From CAKZML01 sp963823435 (GTDB lineage Bacteria > Pseudomonadota > Gammaproteobacteria > Steroidobacterales > BM003): a DNA stretch of 64,000 nt. Shown piece by piece: positions 56,049 through 64,000 of this stretch (position 1 is the first letter of the stretch; every line of letters begins with the position of its first letter). The position numbers and the translations under genes are program-made. Under the pieces are notes generated by a model. The model did no database searches and was not told where the DNA came from. It was given only the letters and a program-made list of their open reading frames with translations. The stretch covers positions 124,001 through 188,000 of the forward strand of contig CAWGLN010000012.1 of the NCBI GenBank assembly GCA_963823435.1, in the 5' to 3' direction.

Positions 56049-56540
56049 CTACCGGAACAGCGTGTTGGTGCGACGGATCTTGTTCTGCAGCTGGATGATT
56101 CCGTACAGCAAGGCTTCCGCGGTTGGGGGACAACCCGGCACATAAATGTCGACGGGAACGATTCGATCACAACCCCGGACAACCGAGTACGAGTAGTGGT
56201 AGTAGCCACCCCCATTCGCACAGGAACCCATGGATATCACCCAGCGTGGCTCGGGCATCTGGTCGTAGACCTTGCGCAATGCAGGCGCCATCTTGTTTAC
56301 CAGCGTACCTGCCACGATCATCACATCAGATTGTCGGGGGCTGGGGCGGAACACCACGCCGAAACGGTCCAGGTCATAACGCGCGGCGCCCGCATGCATC
56401 ATTTCCACGGCGCAACAGGCCAGCCCGAAAGTCATTGGCCACATGGAACCGGTGCGGGCCCAGTTGATCAACGCATCCAGGCTGGTGGTCCGAACACCTC
56501 CCTCGGGCAGTAACTCCGTGCCCTGCTCGGCTAATCCCAT
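56049..56540 (-). CDS. nuoB: NADH-quinone oxidoreductase subunit B
   Basis: Binds cluster N2, the last electron donor to quinone. GLACCAVEMMH contributes the tandem Cys pair; SMGSCANGGGYYHYSYSVVRGCD and PVDIYVPGCPPTAEALLYGI supply the other two ligands. ATG 56540 gives 163 residues; an upstream ATG 56561 would extend the overlap with nuoA from 10 to 31 bases. Downstream nuoC follows 7 bases later. Confidence 0.96.
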   Translation of the reverse strand: MGLAEQGTELLPEGGVRTTSLDALINWARTGSMWPMTFGLACCAVEMMHAGAARYDLDRFGVVFRPSPRQSDVMIVAGTLVNKMAPALRKVYDQMPEPRWVISMGSCANGGGYYHYSYSVVRGCDRIVPVDIYVPGCPPTAEALLYGIIQLQNKIRRTNTLFR

Positions 56541-56887
56541 TCCAGCGCTCCCTTCTTCCATTCGTAGATGAAACCGACTACCAGCAGCACCAGGAAAACG
56601 GCCATGACCAGGAATCCAAACATACCCAGCCCGTCCAGGGCGACTGCCCAGGGGAACAGGAAAGCGATTTCGAGATCAAAAATGATGAAAAGAATGGCCA
56701 CCAGGTAATAGCGGACGTCAAATTTCATGCGGCTGTCTTCGAAGGGCTCGAAACCACACTCGTAGGGCGAAAGCTTCTCCGCATCCTTGCCGCCGCGACC
56801 CAGGACAAACCCCAGGAGCAGCAACACACCGCCGAGCCCGGCGCCTACTAGCAGGAAGATGAGGATGGGCAGGTAATTTTCCAACAT
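56531..56887 (-). CDS. nuoA: NADH-quinone oxidoreductase subunit A
   Basis: Three-helix membrane subunit, 118 residues from ATG 56887. SPYECGFEPFEDSRMKFDVRYYLVAILFIIFDLE is the family core (seen as YECGFEPF and RYYLVAILFIIFDLE). An upstream start at 56965 adds Arg/Pro-rich residues without family match. First gene of the nuoA-N operon, with a 340 base leader that holds repeat copy B. Confidence 0.96.
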   Translation of the reverse strand: MLENYLPILIFLLVGAGLGGVLLLLGFVLGRGGKDAEKLSPYECGFEPFEDSRMKFDVRYYLVAILFIIFDLEIAFLFPWAVALDGLGMFGFLVMAVFLVLLVVGFIYEWKKGALEWD

Positions 56888-57228
56888 CACGTCTCGTCCT
56901 CTACCCGTGGCCCGAGGAGGCCGACGGGAGTATGCGTTCAGGCAACCAGGCCGCAAGGCCAGCAATTTAGTTGTATCTGCGAGGCAACATCAGTAACAAC
57001 AGCCCCACCCGATCCTTATTTTTCGGTAATGCCTACCAGCCACGGTGACAGTACCCAAGGGTGTCTCCAGATTTATCCTGGACGAAGTAAATTGTAAGCG
57101 AAAAGATTCAGAAACCAGGCGCCAATCCGTTGCAAGCGAACTGGCTCGCGAAGATTGGCAACATACGAAGCTGGATTTTTCAGTCGCAAAATACACGTTC
57201 AGGAATTGATCAGAGACCCCCTAGCAAT
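56888..57228. other. 341 base nuoA leader / spacer after tRNA-Leu
   Basis: No coding sequence I trust. It holds dispersed repeat copy B at 57091-57204. The part next to nuoA (56888-57090) should carry the nuo promoter and leader, but I could not single out a convincing -35/-10 pair. Confidence 0.6.
57091..57204 (+). repeat. Dispersed hairpin repeat, copy B (between nuoA and tRNA-Leu)
   Basis: About 114 bases. Inner arms GCCAATC (57121-57127) and GATTGGC (57153-57159) pair perfectly. Outer arms GCGAAAAGATTCAG (57098-57111) and CTGGATTTTTCAGTCGC (57171-57187) pair imperfectly. Same orientation on the plus strand as copies A and C. Confidence 0.88.
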
Positions 57229-57313
57229 TGGTGCCGATGGCCGGACTCGAACCGGCACGTCCTAAGACACCACCCCCTCAAGATGGCGCGTCTACCAATT
57301 TCGCCACATCGGC
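57229..57313 (-). tRNA. tRNA-Leu (GAG)
   Basis: An 85-nt class II tRNA with encoded CCA. Acceptor GCCGATG/CATCGGC, anticodon stem CCATC/GGTGG enclosing TTGAGGG gives anticodon GAG, a long variable arm (TGTCTTAGGACG) and T arm GGTTCGAGTCC. Lies 27 bases after secG, the usual secG-tRNA-Leu arrangement, so probably processed from the secG transcript. Confidence 0.95.
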
Positions 57314-57340
57314 AAGAAACTTCGTTAACCCTAAGCCCGT

Positions 57341-57775
57341 TTACTCGCCAGTCTTTGGAACGACCGGCGGCTCCTCATTGTTTTCACCCTGGGCCTGCTC
57401 CGCGGTATCAACCGGAAGCTGTGACTCAGGCAGAGCGGGTAAATCCATCACCTCGCCCTGGGATGGCAGCAGCGAGGGCAGCGCATCCTCCGCCAATTCC
57501 TGGGGCACGGCGCCTTCCATGACGCTGACCGTTACCGGAGCCTGGCCGGAAAGAAACGCCAGTCCAAGACTGGTAGCGAAAAACAGGGTGGCAAGCGCGG
57601 CTGTGGCTCGAGTGAGGAAACTGGCCGAACCTCGCGCACCAAACACGGTACCCGAGGCGCCCGCACCAAATGCAGCCCCGGCCTCAGCGCCCTTGCCGCG
57701 CTGGATCAGTATCAGGACTATCAGTCCAACCGCCAGGAATACATGGAAAATCAGAATTGCTGTATGTAAAAGCAT
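57341..57775 (-). CDS. secG: Preprotein translocase subunit SecG
   Basis: Small membrane subunit of SecYEG, 144 residues. Two hydrophobic helices (about residues 2-22 and 52-72) flank the family motif LIQRGKGAEAGAAFGAGASGTVFGARGS (seen as QRGKGAEAGAAFG and GTVFGARGS). The C-terminal 65 residues are Pro/Glu/Gln-rich, a common low-complexity tail in gammaproteobacterial SecG. 15 bases after tpiA. Confidence 0.94.
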   Translation of the reverse strand: MLLHTAILIFHVFLAVGLIVLILIQRGKGAEAGAAFGAGASGTVFGARGSASFLTRATAALATLFFATSLGLAFLSGQAPVTVSVMEGAVPQELAEDALPSLLPSQGEVMDLPALPESQLPVDTAEQAQGENNEEPPVVPKTGE

Positions 57776-57790
57776 GTGTACGAATTCAGC

Positions 57791-58543
57791 CTAGGCGGCC
57801 GCCTCGAAAATCTTGATAAATTCATCCGCCTGGAGCGATGCCCCGCCAACCAGGCCCCCATCCACATCCTGCATAGCCAGTAACTGGGCTGCATTGGATG
57901 CCTTCATGCTGCCGCCGTAGAGCAGTTGAATCGAATCGGCAATTGTAACATCCCTTTCACCGATCAGCCCACGCATAAATGCATGCACTTCCTGGGCTTG
58001 TTCCGGGGATGCGGTCTTGCCAGTCCCGATTGCCCAGACCGGCTCGTAAGCCACCACAGCGTGGGCAAATGCCTCCACGCCGCACAGATCGAGCACAGCG
58101 GTAAGTTGCCGCCGGATAACCTCTTTGGTTATTTCCTGCTCACGCTCTTCCAGGGTTTCTCCAACACATAGCACCGGGATCAGCCCGGCTTTCTGGACCG
58201 CCAGGAACTTTCGCGCCACAACCGAATCCGTCTCGCCATACATGGCCCGGCGTTCGGAATGCCCGACGATTACGTATCCGCAGCCGACATCCTTGAGCAT
58301 AACGGCGGATACCTCGCCGGTATGGGCGCCAGAAGCTTCGGTGCTGCAATTCTGCCCACCCAGAAAAATGCCACTGCCGACAAGCTGGCGACTGACATCT
58401 GACAGGTAGACACAGGGTGGACAAAGCAACATCGTGGCCTTGTCCGATAACTCCACCTGGTCCACCAGGGCGCGCACCAGGGATGCATTTTGCTCACGGG
58501 AGCCATGCATCTTCCAGTTGCCTGCGATCAATATCGTTCTCAT
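57791..58543 (-). CDS. tpiA: Triosephosphate isomerase
   Basis: Glycolytic interconversion of DHAP and glyceraldehyde-3-phosphate. From ATG 58543 (250 residues): AGNWKMHG (catalytic Lys), VIVGHSERR (catalytic His), AYEPVWAIGTGKTA (catalytic Glu with the flexible loop) and LYGGSMKASNA. An upstream in-frame ATG at 58555 adds four residues. Followed 15 bases later by secG and preceded by a terminator that separates it from glmM. Confidence 0.97.
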   Translation of the reverse strand: MRTILIAGNWKMHGSREQNASLVRALVDQVELSDKATMLLCPPCVYLSDVSRQLVGSGIFLGGQNCSTEASGAHTGEVSAVMLKDVGCGYVIVGHSERRAMYGETDSVVARKFLAVQKAGLIPVLCVGETLEEREQEITKEVIRRQLTAVLDLCGVEAFAHAVVAYEPVWAIGTGKTASPEQAQEVHAFMRGLIGERDVTIADSIQLLYGGSMKASNAAQLLAMQDVDGGLVGGASLQADEFIKIFEAAA

Positions 58544-58587
58544 GTCACCAGCCATTTGCTTATTGTAAAAAATGAGGAGAGGTCTTC

Positions 58588-58619
58588 AAAAAATTACGGG
58601 CAGCCATTCTGACCGCCCG
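58588..58619 (-). terminator. Terminator after glmM
   Basis: On the minus strand CGGGCGG pairs with CTGCCCG (one G-U), followed by TAATTTTTTGA. It lies in the 130 base gap between glmM and tpiA, so tpiA probably has its own promoter in the remaining 45 bases or depends on read-through. Confidence 0.7.
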
Positions 58620-58673
58620 AAAAAGCCGCGAAATAGTACCCATGAAGACGCAAAAAATCAATGAATCGGGACA

Positions 58674-60011
58674 TCAGGACCCGGCCAGATCGGTCACATA
58701 CCGCGCCAGATCCTGCGCCGCCCGCTCAACTTCCGCCTCCTGCTCACCCTCGACCATTACCCTGATCAACGGCTCCGTACCCGAGGCGCGTAACACTACC
58801 CTGCCGCGATCACCCAGGCTATCTTCCACCCGCTGACGGGCTGCCTGGATACCCTCGTGACTCTCCAGGTCAATTTTCTGGCTGACCGTGACGTTGATCA
58901 GGCGCTGTGGATAGCGCGGCATTTCCGCGGCCAACTCGGCCAACGGCCTGTGAGTGCGCTTCACCTCCGCCAACACCTCAAGCGCGCTCATGATACCGTC
59001 GCCAGTCGTGGTCTTGTCCAGGCACAGGATATGGCCCGAAGACTCGCCACCCAGGGTGCCGCCATGCTCCCGCAACATCTCCAACACATAGCGATCGCCT
59101 ACTTTCGATCGCATGAAATCAATACCCAGGCTTTGCAACTTGCGTTCCAGGCCCAGGTTGCTCATGACGGTACCGACCACCGGGCCTTTCAGCAACCCGT
59201 CTCTTTGGCGACCCACGGCCAGGATATAAAGCAACTGATCGCCATCGATCAGTTGCCCCTCGTGATCCACCATGACCACCCTGTCACCGTCCCCATCCAG
59301 GGCCAGACCCAGGTCGGCGCCTACGCCCTTGACGGTCATCTGCAGCAAACCAGGCTGGGTCGATCCGCAACCATCATTGATGTTGCGACCGTTAGGCGAG
59401 CAACCTATCGGAATGATCTCGGCACCCAACTCGCTGAAAACGCGTGGTGCAATCTTGTAGGTCGCGCCGTGTGCACAATCCACCACCAGCTTCAAACCTG
59501 CCAGGCTCATGCCCGCGGGAAAACTGTCACGCAGAAACTCCTCGTAAAAAACCTGGGCAGTATCGATACGCTTGGCTTTGCCCAACTCGGCAGAATCCCG
59601 GGTGATGGGACCCTGCAGGGTCAGTTTCTCTATCCTGGCCTCGGTTTCATCGCTTAATTTGGCGCCCGTGCCATCAAAAAACTTGATGCCGTTATCGTAG
59701 TAGCGGTTGTGGGACGCGCTGATAACCACGCCCAGGTCGGCGCCAAATTTTTGCGTCAGAAATGCAATTCCGGGGGTCGGCAGTGGGCCGGTCATCAAGG
59801 CGTTGAAGCCGGCCGAAACAAAACCGGCCTCCAGTGCCGATTCGAACATGTACCCGGACAGGCGGGTGTCCTTGCCGATCACAACCGTGCCCCGATCCCG
59901 CTCTATTGAACGGGCCGCGGCGTTAGCCAGGCGCAGGGCGAAATCTGCGGTGAGCGGCTCCACACCCACACGGCCCCGCACTCCATCGGTGCCAAAAAAC
60001 TGTCTGCTCAT
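58674..60011 (-). CDS. glmM: Phosphoglucosamine mutase
   Basis: Interconverts glucosamine-6-phosphate and glucosamine-1-phosphate for peptidoglycan and LPS precursors. 445 residues. FGTDGVRGRVG at the start, the phosphoserine loop ISASHNRYYDNGIKFF near residue 100, the metal site DGDGDRVVMVD near 240 and RASGTEPLIRVMVEG near the C terminus. The residue after ASHN is Arg where Pro is usual. ATG overlaps the folP stop by 4 bases. Confidence 0.97.
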   Translation of the reverse strand: MSRQFFGTDGVRGRVGVEPLTADFALRLANAAARSIERDRGTVVIGKDTRLSGYMFESALEAGFVSAGFNALMTGPLPTPGIAFLTQKFGADLGVVISASHNRYYDNGIKFFDGTGAKLSDETEARIEKLTLQGPITRDSAELGKAKRIDTAQVFYEEFLRDSFPAGMSLAGLKLVVDCAHGATYKIAPRVFSELGAEIIPIGCSPNGRNINDGCGSTQPGLLQMTVKGVGADLGLALDGDGDRVVMVDHEGQLIDGDQLLYILAVGRQRDGLLKGPVVGTVMSNLGLERKLQSLGIDFMRSKVGDRYVLEMLREHGGTLGGESSGHILCLDKTTTGDGIMSALEVLAEVKRTHRPLAELAAEMPRYPQRLINVTVSQKIDLESHEGIQAARQRVEDSLGDRGRVVLRASGTEPLIRVMVEGEQEAEVERAAQDLARYVTDLAGS

Positions 60012-60854
60012 TTCTTGTTCTCTCCCCGCATATGGGCTTTAACCGCCTCACACACTCTTAGCCCGTCCGCGGTGCCCGCGACATCATGCACACGCACGAT
60101 ATCCACACCTTGCATGGCGGCAATAACCGCAGCCGCAATACTGCCGTGCACCCGGTCGTCGGCATCACGACCCGTGATCGCTCCGATCATCGATTTTCGG
60201 GACATACCCACGAGTATCGGCAGTCCCAGTTCCCGTAATGTTCCCAGGTTCGCCAGCAGTTCAAGGTTGTGCTCCAGAGTCTTGCCGAACCCAAAGCCCG
60301 GATCCAGGATCAAACGCTCGCGCCCTATCCCGGCATCGGTACATGCCTGCACCCGCGCTCAACAAAAAGTCACGAACCTCGACCAGCACAGCATTATAGC
60401 GGGGATTGGACTGCATAGTGCGGGGCTTGCCTTGCATGTGCATAAGGCACACCCAGGCATCCGTAGCAGCCACCGCCTCCAGGGCGCCTGGCTCCTGCAG
60501 GGCACGGACATCATTGACCAGGCAGGCGCCAGCTTCGACCGCCGCGGTGATAACCTCGGGCTTGCTGGTATCCACCGACACCGGTATGTCCATTTCCCGT
60601 ACCAGGGCCTGGATTACCGGCACTACCCTGGCACATTCCTCGTCGGCGCTAACCGGGTTGGCGCCCGGCCGGGTGGACTCACCGCCAACATCGATGATAT
60701 CGGCGCCTTGGGCTGCCATCGTCCGGGCCCGGGCCACCGCCGCCCGGCTGTCAAGGTATTGGCCGCCATCGGAAAACGAGTCGGGTGTGACGTTCAGCAC
60801 GCCCATGATTGCCGTCTTGCCTGGCTTGAGTATTGCCAACTGGCTGGAGCTCAT
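60008..60854 (-). CDS. folP: Dihydropteroate synthase, frameshift
   Basis: Condenses p-aminobenzoate with hydroxymethyl-dihydropterin diphosphate in folate synthesis; the sulfonamide target. MGVLNVTPDSFSDGG and GADIIDVGGESTRPGA near the N terminus, then DTSKPEV, VNDVRAL and MHMQGKPRTMQ. Near 60347 the frame changes (VRDFLL then VQACTDAGIGRERLILDPG), after which DPGFGFGKTLEHN and VHDVAGT complete the barrel. About 281 residues. Ends in a 4 base overlap with glmM; preceded by the ftsH terminator. Confidence 0.93.
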
Positions 60855-60867
60855 AAACTGCTAATCC

Positions 60868-60905
60868 AAAAAACGAACGGCCGGTGGCAAGGCTGCCACC
60901 GGCCG
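60868..60905 (-). terminator. Terminator after ftsH
   Basis: A 12 bp perfect stem CGGCCGGTGGCA/TGCCACCGGCCG (60878-60889 with 60894-60905) around a 4 base loop; on the minus strand it is followed by TTCG and six T. It ends 13 bases before the folP ATG, so folP must rely on read-through or a promoter overlapping this structure. Confidence 0.75.
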
Positions 60906-60957
60906 CTATGTTAAACGCAGGCGCCTGCACCTGTTCATGAATCGATCGGAGGCTCCC

Positions 60958-62880
60958 TTAGTGCTGGCTGGCCGGGCCGCCGATACCGGTCTCGGCAGAC
61001 GCCGGAGAAACGGCATCCTGTCCACTGGAACTGGGCCCTGAATCATCATCCCATTCCGCCGGTGGCCTCGGCTCACGCCCCGCCATGATGTCACTGATTT
61101 GCTTTTCGTCGATGGTTTCGTACTTGATCAAGGTCGCAGCCATCACGAGCAACTGGTCCATATGTTCTTTCAGAATGGTCTCGGCCCGATGAAAATTCCG
61201 ATCAATAATCTTGCGAATTTCCTCGTCGATCGCGTGCGCGGTCACATCCGATACCTGCTTGTGCTGGGTTACGGAACGGCCCAGGAACACTTCGCCATCT
61301 TCCTCGGTATAGGTAAGCGGTCCCAGTCTCTCGGACAGACCCCACTTGGTCACCATATTGCGGGCAATATCGGTGGCTCGCTCGATATCGTTGGAAGCGC
61401 CAGTGGTCACCTTGTCGTCGCCGAAAATCAACTTCTCGGCTATGCGCCCACCAAACAAGCTTGATATCTGACTCTCCAGCCTGCGTCGGCTGTAACTGTA
61501 GCGATCTTCCTCGGGCAGGAACATGGTCACGCCCAGGGCCCGGCCGCGGGGAATAATCGACACCTTGTAAACCGGGTCATGCTCGGGCACCACCAATCCG
61601 ACAATGGCATGACCGGCCTCGTGATAGGCAGTGAGTTTCTTCTCGTCCTCGCTCATGACCATGGAGCGCCGCTCGGCACCCATCATGATCTTGTCCTTGG
61701 CGCTCTCAAACTCCGCCATGGACACGGTACGGCGATTGGCCCTGGCCGCGAACAAGGCCGCCTCGTTCACCAGGTTGGCCAGGTCGGCACCTGAAAACCC
61801 GGGGGTTCCACGCGCGATCACACTGGGAACCACGTCTTCGGATATCGGCACTTTGCGCATGTGTACCTTGAGGATTTGTTCGCGACCACGCACATCGGGC
61901 AGTGGCACAACGACCTGCCTGTCAAAACGTCCCGGACGTAACAGGGCCGGGTCAAGCACGTCTGGCCGGTTAGTGGCGGCAATAACGATTACACCCTCGT
62001 TGCCTTCAAATCCATCCATCTCCACCAGCAACTGGTTCAGGGTCTGCTCGCGCTCGTCGTGACCTCCACCCAGCCCGGCTCCCCGATGACGACCCACCGC
62101 ATCAATTTCGTCGATAAAGATAATGCAGGGGCCCTGCTTTTTGGCCTGCTCAAACATGTCGCGTACGCGAGACGCACCAACGCCCACGAACATCTCTACA
62201 AAGTCCGAACCGGAAATTGTAAAGAACGGCACTTTTGCCTCACCGGCAATGGCCCGGGCCAGCAAGGTCTTACCGGTACCCGGTGACCCGACCATCAACA
62301 CACCCTTGGGAATCTTGCCGCCCAGGCGCTGGAACTTGGACGGATCCTTGAGGAAATCCACAATCTCGCTGACTTCTTCTTTTGCTTCTTCAATACCCGC
62401 CACGTCGGCAAACGTGACATTGACCTGGTCCTCGCCCAGCAAGCGAGCCCGGGACTTGCCAAAGGACATCGCCCCACGACCACCCGCGCCGCCTTGCATC
62501 TGACGCATGAAGTACACCCAGACACCGATCAACAGCAATATGGGGAAGGACGATATGAAGAGCTGCATGAAGAAACCCTGCTTTTCAGGGGGCTTGCCCT
62601 TGAAACTCACGGCATTGTCTTCCAGCAGGCCAATCAGTGCCGTGTTGCTGGTTTCAGGGTTAAAGGTCTGGAATTCGACTCCGCCGGCCTTGCGCTCACC
62701 GATGATCCTGTCGTCCTGAAAGGTGACTGCGGCCACGTTGCCATCTCTGACTTCGCGCAGGAATTCCGAGTACTCGACCTCCTCCACTCGCGTGGCTGAG
62801 GTATTGAAACTGTTGAAGACCGTAATCAGCACTGCTGCAATTACGATCCACAGGAGCAGGTTTTTCGACAGGTCGTTCAA
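60958..62880 (-). CDS. ftsH: ATP-dependent zinc metalloprotease FtsH
   Basis: Membrane-bound AAA protease controlling heat-shock factor and membrane protein quality. 640 residues: two N-terminal membrane helices (about residues 6-24 and 100-120) around a periplasmic domain, Walker A GSPGTGKT, Walker B IIFIDEIDAVGR, the second region of homology RPDVLDPALLRPGRFDR, and zinc site HEAGHAIVGL with the third ligand Asp in the SNDIERATDIARNMV region. The tail is Pro/Ser/Gly rich. Downstream of rlmE as usual. Confidence 0.97.
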   Translation of the reverse strand: MNDLSKNLLLWIVIAAVLITVFNSFNTSATRVEEVEYSEFLREVRDGNVAAVTFQDDRIIGERKAGGVEFQTFNPETSNTALIGLLEDNAVSFKGKPPEKQGFFMQLFISSFPILLLIGVWVYFMRQMQGGAGGRGAMSFGKSRARLLGEDQVNVTFADVAGIEEAKEEVSEIVDFLKDPSKFQRLGGKIPKGVLMVGSPGTGKTLLARAIAGEAKVPFFTISGSDFVEMFVGVGASRVRDMFEQAKKQGPCIIFIDEIDAVGRHRGAGLGGGHDEREQTLNQLLVEMDGFEGNEGVIVIAATNRPDVLDPALLRPGRFDRQVVVPLPDVRGREQILKVHMRKVPISEDVVPSVIARGTPGFSGADLANLVNEAALFAARANRRTVSMAEFESAKDKIMMGAERRSMVMSEDEKKLTAYHEAGHAIVGLVVPEHDPVYKVSIIPRGRALGVTMFLPEEDRYSYSRRRLESQISSLFGGRIAEKLIFGDDKVTTGASNDIERATDIARNMVTKWGLSERLGPLTYTEEDGEVFLGRSVTQHKQVSDVTAHAIDEEIRKIIDRNFHRAETILKEHMDQLLVMAATLIKYETIDEKQISDIMAGREPRPPAEWDDDSGPSSSGQDAVSPASAETGIGGPASQH

Positions 62881-62986
62881 ATACTTAACCTCGGTTATAT
62901 CCTGATAACAGCGCAGACCCCGGCAGTCAGGCCAGGCGTCAGGCCCGTTTTTCCAACAAAATCCACTTCTTAGGGCTTGCTAGACC

Positions 62987-63616
62987 CTACACCAATGCAT
63001 ACCCCTGCGCCAGAAGGTAGATTTCCCGGCTGCGCGGTCTGGACGCCTTGGGTTTGACCGATTTCACCTTGTCAAACTCCCCACGCATCTGGGTCAGCAA
63101 TTCCTGAAATCCAACACCCTGAAACACCTTGACCAGCAAGGCACCTCCCGGCGCCAGGGCCTCGCGGCACAAATCCAGCGACAGCTCGGCCAGATGCATG
63201 CCCCGCGGCTGATCTACCGCCGCCATGCCACTGATATTGGGGGCCATATCCGACATAACAAGGTCTGCCTTCTTCCCCGCCAGAGAATCCAGCAATTTCT
63301 GCAGTATTTCTTCCTCGCGAAAATCGCCCTGGATGAACTCCACCCCGTCCAGCGGCGCCATTTCCAACAGGTCCAGCGCAATGATATAGCCATTCCCCTT
63401 CAGCTTCCTGGCTGCATACTGGCTCCAGCCTCCGGGAGCGGCCCCCAGGTCAATAATGCGCATGCCCTGCTTGATCAGGCGCTCCTTGAGGTCTACTTCC
63501 TCAAGCTTGAATACCGCTCGCGAGCGCCAACCTTCCCGGTTCGCCCTTTGCACGAAGGGGTCGTTGACATGTTCGTCCAGCCAGCGCCGGCTGGACTTGC
63601 TGCGTTTATTTCCCAT
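62987..63616 (-). CDS. rlmE: 23S rRNA 2'-O-ribose U2552 methyltransferase (FtsJ)
   Basis: Methylates U2552 in the 50S A-site. 209 residues: N-terminal RSSRRWLDEHVNDPFVQ, SAM motif DLGAAPGGWSQYAARKLKG, catalytic KDKE-type residues (Lys in RAVFKLEEV, Asp in DMAPNISG, Lys in LLVKVFQG, Glu in SREIYLLAQG). Divergent from yhbY, as in E. coli and Pseudomonas. The 223 base gap between them holds repeat copy C. Confidence 0.96.
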   Translation of the reverse strand: MGNKRSKSSRRWLDEHVNDPFVQRANREGWRSRAVFKLEEVDLKERLIKQGMRIIDLGAAPGGWSQYAARKLKGNGYIIALDLLEMAPLDGVEFIQGDFREEEILQKLLDSLAGKKADLVMSDMAPNISGMAAVDQPRGMHLAELSLDLCREALAPGGALLVKVFQGVGFQELLTQMRGEFDKVKSVKPKASRPRSREIYLLAQGYALV

Positions 63617-63671
63617 CCTTACTTATCCGACCTTATGCGATAAAAGCCCCGGATTTACCCCGGGCCTGGCA

Positions 63672-63783
63672 GATTGTGAGCCAAAAGATACAGATTCAAG
63701 GCGCCGATCGCACGCAGTAGTGGGGCTCGCGAAGATTGGCAACACAGAAGCTGGATTGTTTTAGCCCCAAAATGCGAATTCCC
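63672..63783 (+). repeat. Dispersed hairpin repeat, copy C (between rlmE and yhbY)
   Basis: About 112 bases matching copies A and B. Inner arms GCCGATC (63703-63709) and GATTGGC (63734-63740) pair with one G-U wobble. AGATTCAAGGCGCC and GAAGATTGGCAACACAGAAG are shared exactly with copy A. Confidence 0.88.
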
Positions 63784-63827
63784 GAAAAGACCACGCGCCT
63801 TTTTCCTGCTGTAATTCTCAGTTTCGG

Positions 63828-63833
63828 TATAAT
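63828..63833 (+). promoter_or_regulatory. Consensus -10 element immediately upstream of yhbY
   Basis: Perfect TATAAT at 63828-63833. The usual start point, 6-7 bases downstream, coincides with the A of the yhbY ATG (63840). No clear -35 was found; no Shine-Dalgarno fits in the 6 base interval. Confidence 0.5.
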
Positions 63834-63839
63834 CGCGCC

Positions 63840-64000
63840 ATGAACCTTACCGAAGCTCAAAAAAAGTCCCTGAGGGGCATGGCGCATGCACTCAAGCCCA
63901 TCGTCATGGTGGCCGGAAGCGGCGCCAGCGAAGGCGTTATCAAGGAGCTTGACCAGGCTCTTGGTCACCACGAATTACTGAAAGTCAGGGTTCGTGTCGG
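63840..64000 (+). CDS. yhbY: YhbY-type CRM domain RNA-binding protein, 5' part
   Basis: Small ribosome-assembly-associated protein with a CRS1-YhbY (CRM) domain. The visible 53 residues, MNLTEAQKKSLRGMAHALKP then the GAGASEGV-type loop VMVAGSGASEGVIKELDQAL and HELLKVRV, match the family. The gene continues beyond the window; full length is usually about 100 residues. Divergent from rlmE. Confidence 0.93.
   Translation, partial: MNLTEAQKKSLRGMAHALKPIVMVAGSGASEGVIKELDQALGHHELLKVRVRV

Noticed and set aside
56990..57196. 68-codon minus-strand frame over repeat copy B
   Set aside because: It is the translated dispersed repeat; copy C yields a similar peptide in a different frame context, and no start region or homologous protein is evident.
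63696..63971. 91-codon minus-strand frame over copy C and yhbY
   Set aside because: Antisense to a clear yhbY and partly the repeat element.

Overview
This window is a chromosome segment from a gammaproteobacterium, almost entirely housekeeping genes. Three conserved neighbourhoods point there: gyrA-serC-(serA)-pheA-aroA-cmk with mtnA, mtaD, ubiG, mupP and yciK behind gyrA; smc-zipA-ligA; and secG-tRNA-Leu-nuoA..N-tRNA-fMet-rimP-nusA-infB-rbfA-truB-rpsO-pnp with tpiA-glmM-folP-ftsH-rlmE/yhbY. Separate nuoC and nuoD, and a nuo operon placed between the two tRNA genes, recall Xanthomonadales/Chromatiales-type layouts more than Pseudomonas or enterics. I cannot name the genus.

Layout. 1-8057 (minus): cmk, aroA, pheA, serA, serC, gyrA (aromatic and serine biosynthesis, gyrase). 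8198-12992: mtnA (minus) diverging from mtaD-ubiG-mupP-yciK (plus). 13180-17802 (minus): yciO, trpS, scpA, scpB, rluB. 17908-18840 (plus): yciB and a bolA-like gene. 18841-23190: a small accessory-looking island with a gene-poor leader, a DUF6502-like gene translationally coupled to an exported protein carrying 44 complete decapeptide repeats, and a second, convergent DUF6502-like paralogue. 23284-29576 (minus): ligA, zipA, smc. 29685-33744 (plus): queF, a lysine-tailed dksA, gluQ, phaR, yheT. 33779-42374 (minus): tRNA-fMet then the rimP-nusA-infB-rbfA-truB-rpsO-pnp transcription/translation operon. 42457-56887 (minus): the 14-gene respiratory complex I operon. 57229-63616 (minus): tRNA-Leu, secG, tpiA, glmM, folP, ftsH, rlmE. 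63840-end (plus): start of yhbY.

The most unusual items are the decapeptide-repeat/DUF6502 island, a dispersed ~115 bp hairpin-forming intergenic repeat present three times (one copy inside the nuo operon), a DksA homologue with a histone-like Lys/Ala repeat tail and a degenerate zinc finger, and a strong pnp terminator buried in the coding end of convergent yheT.

Caution: thirteen otherwise intact genes, many of them normally essential, carry single-base frameshifts. The simplest reading is indel error in the underlying assembly. I give such genes as full-length CDS and state where the frame changes. No insertion sequence, prophage, CRISPR array or rRNA was seen.
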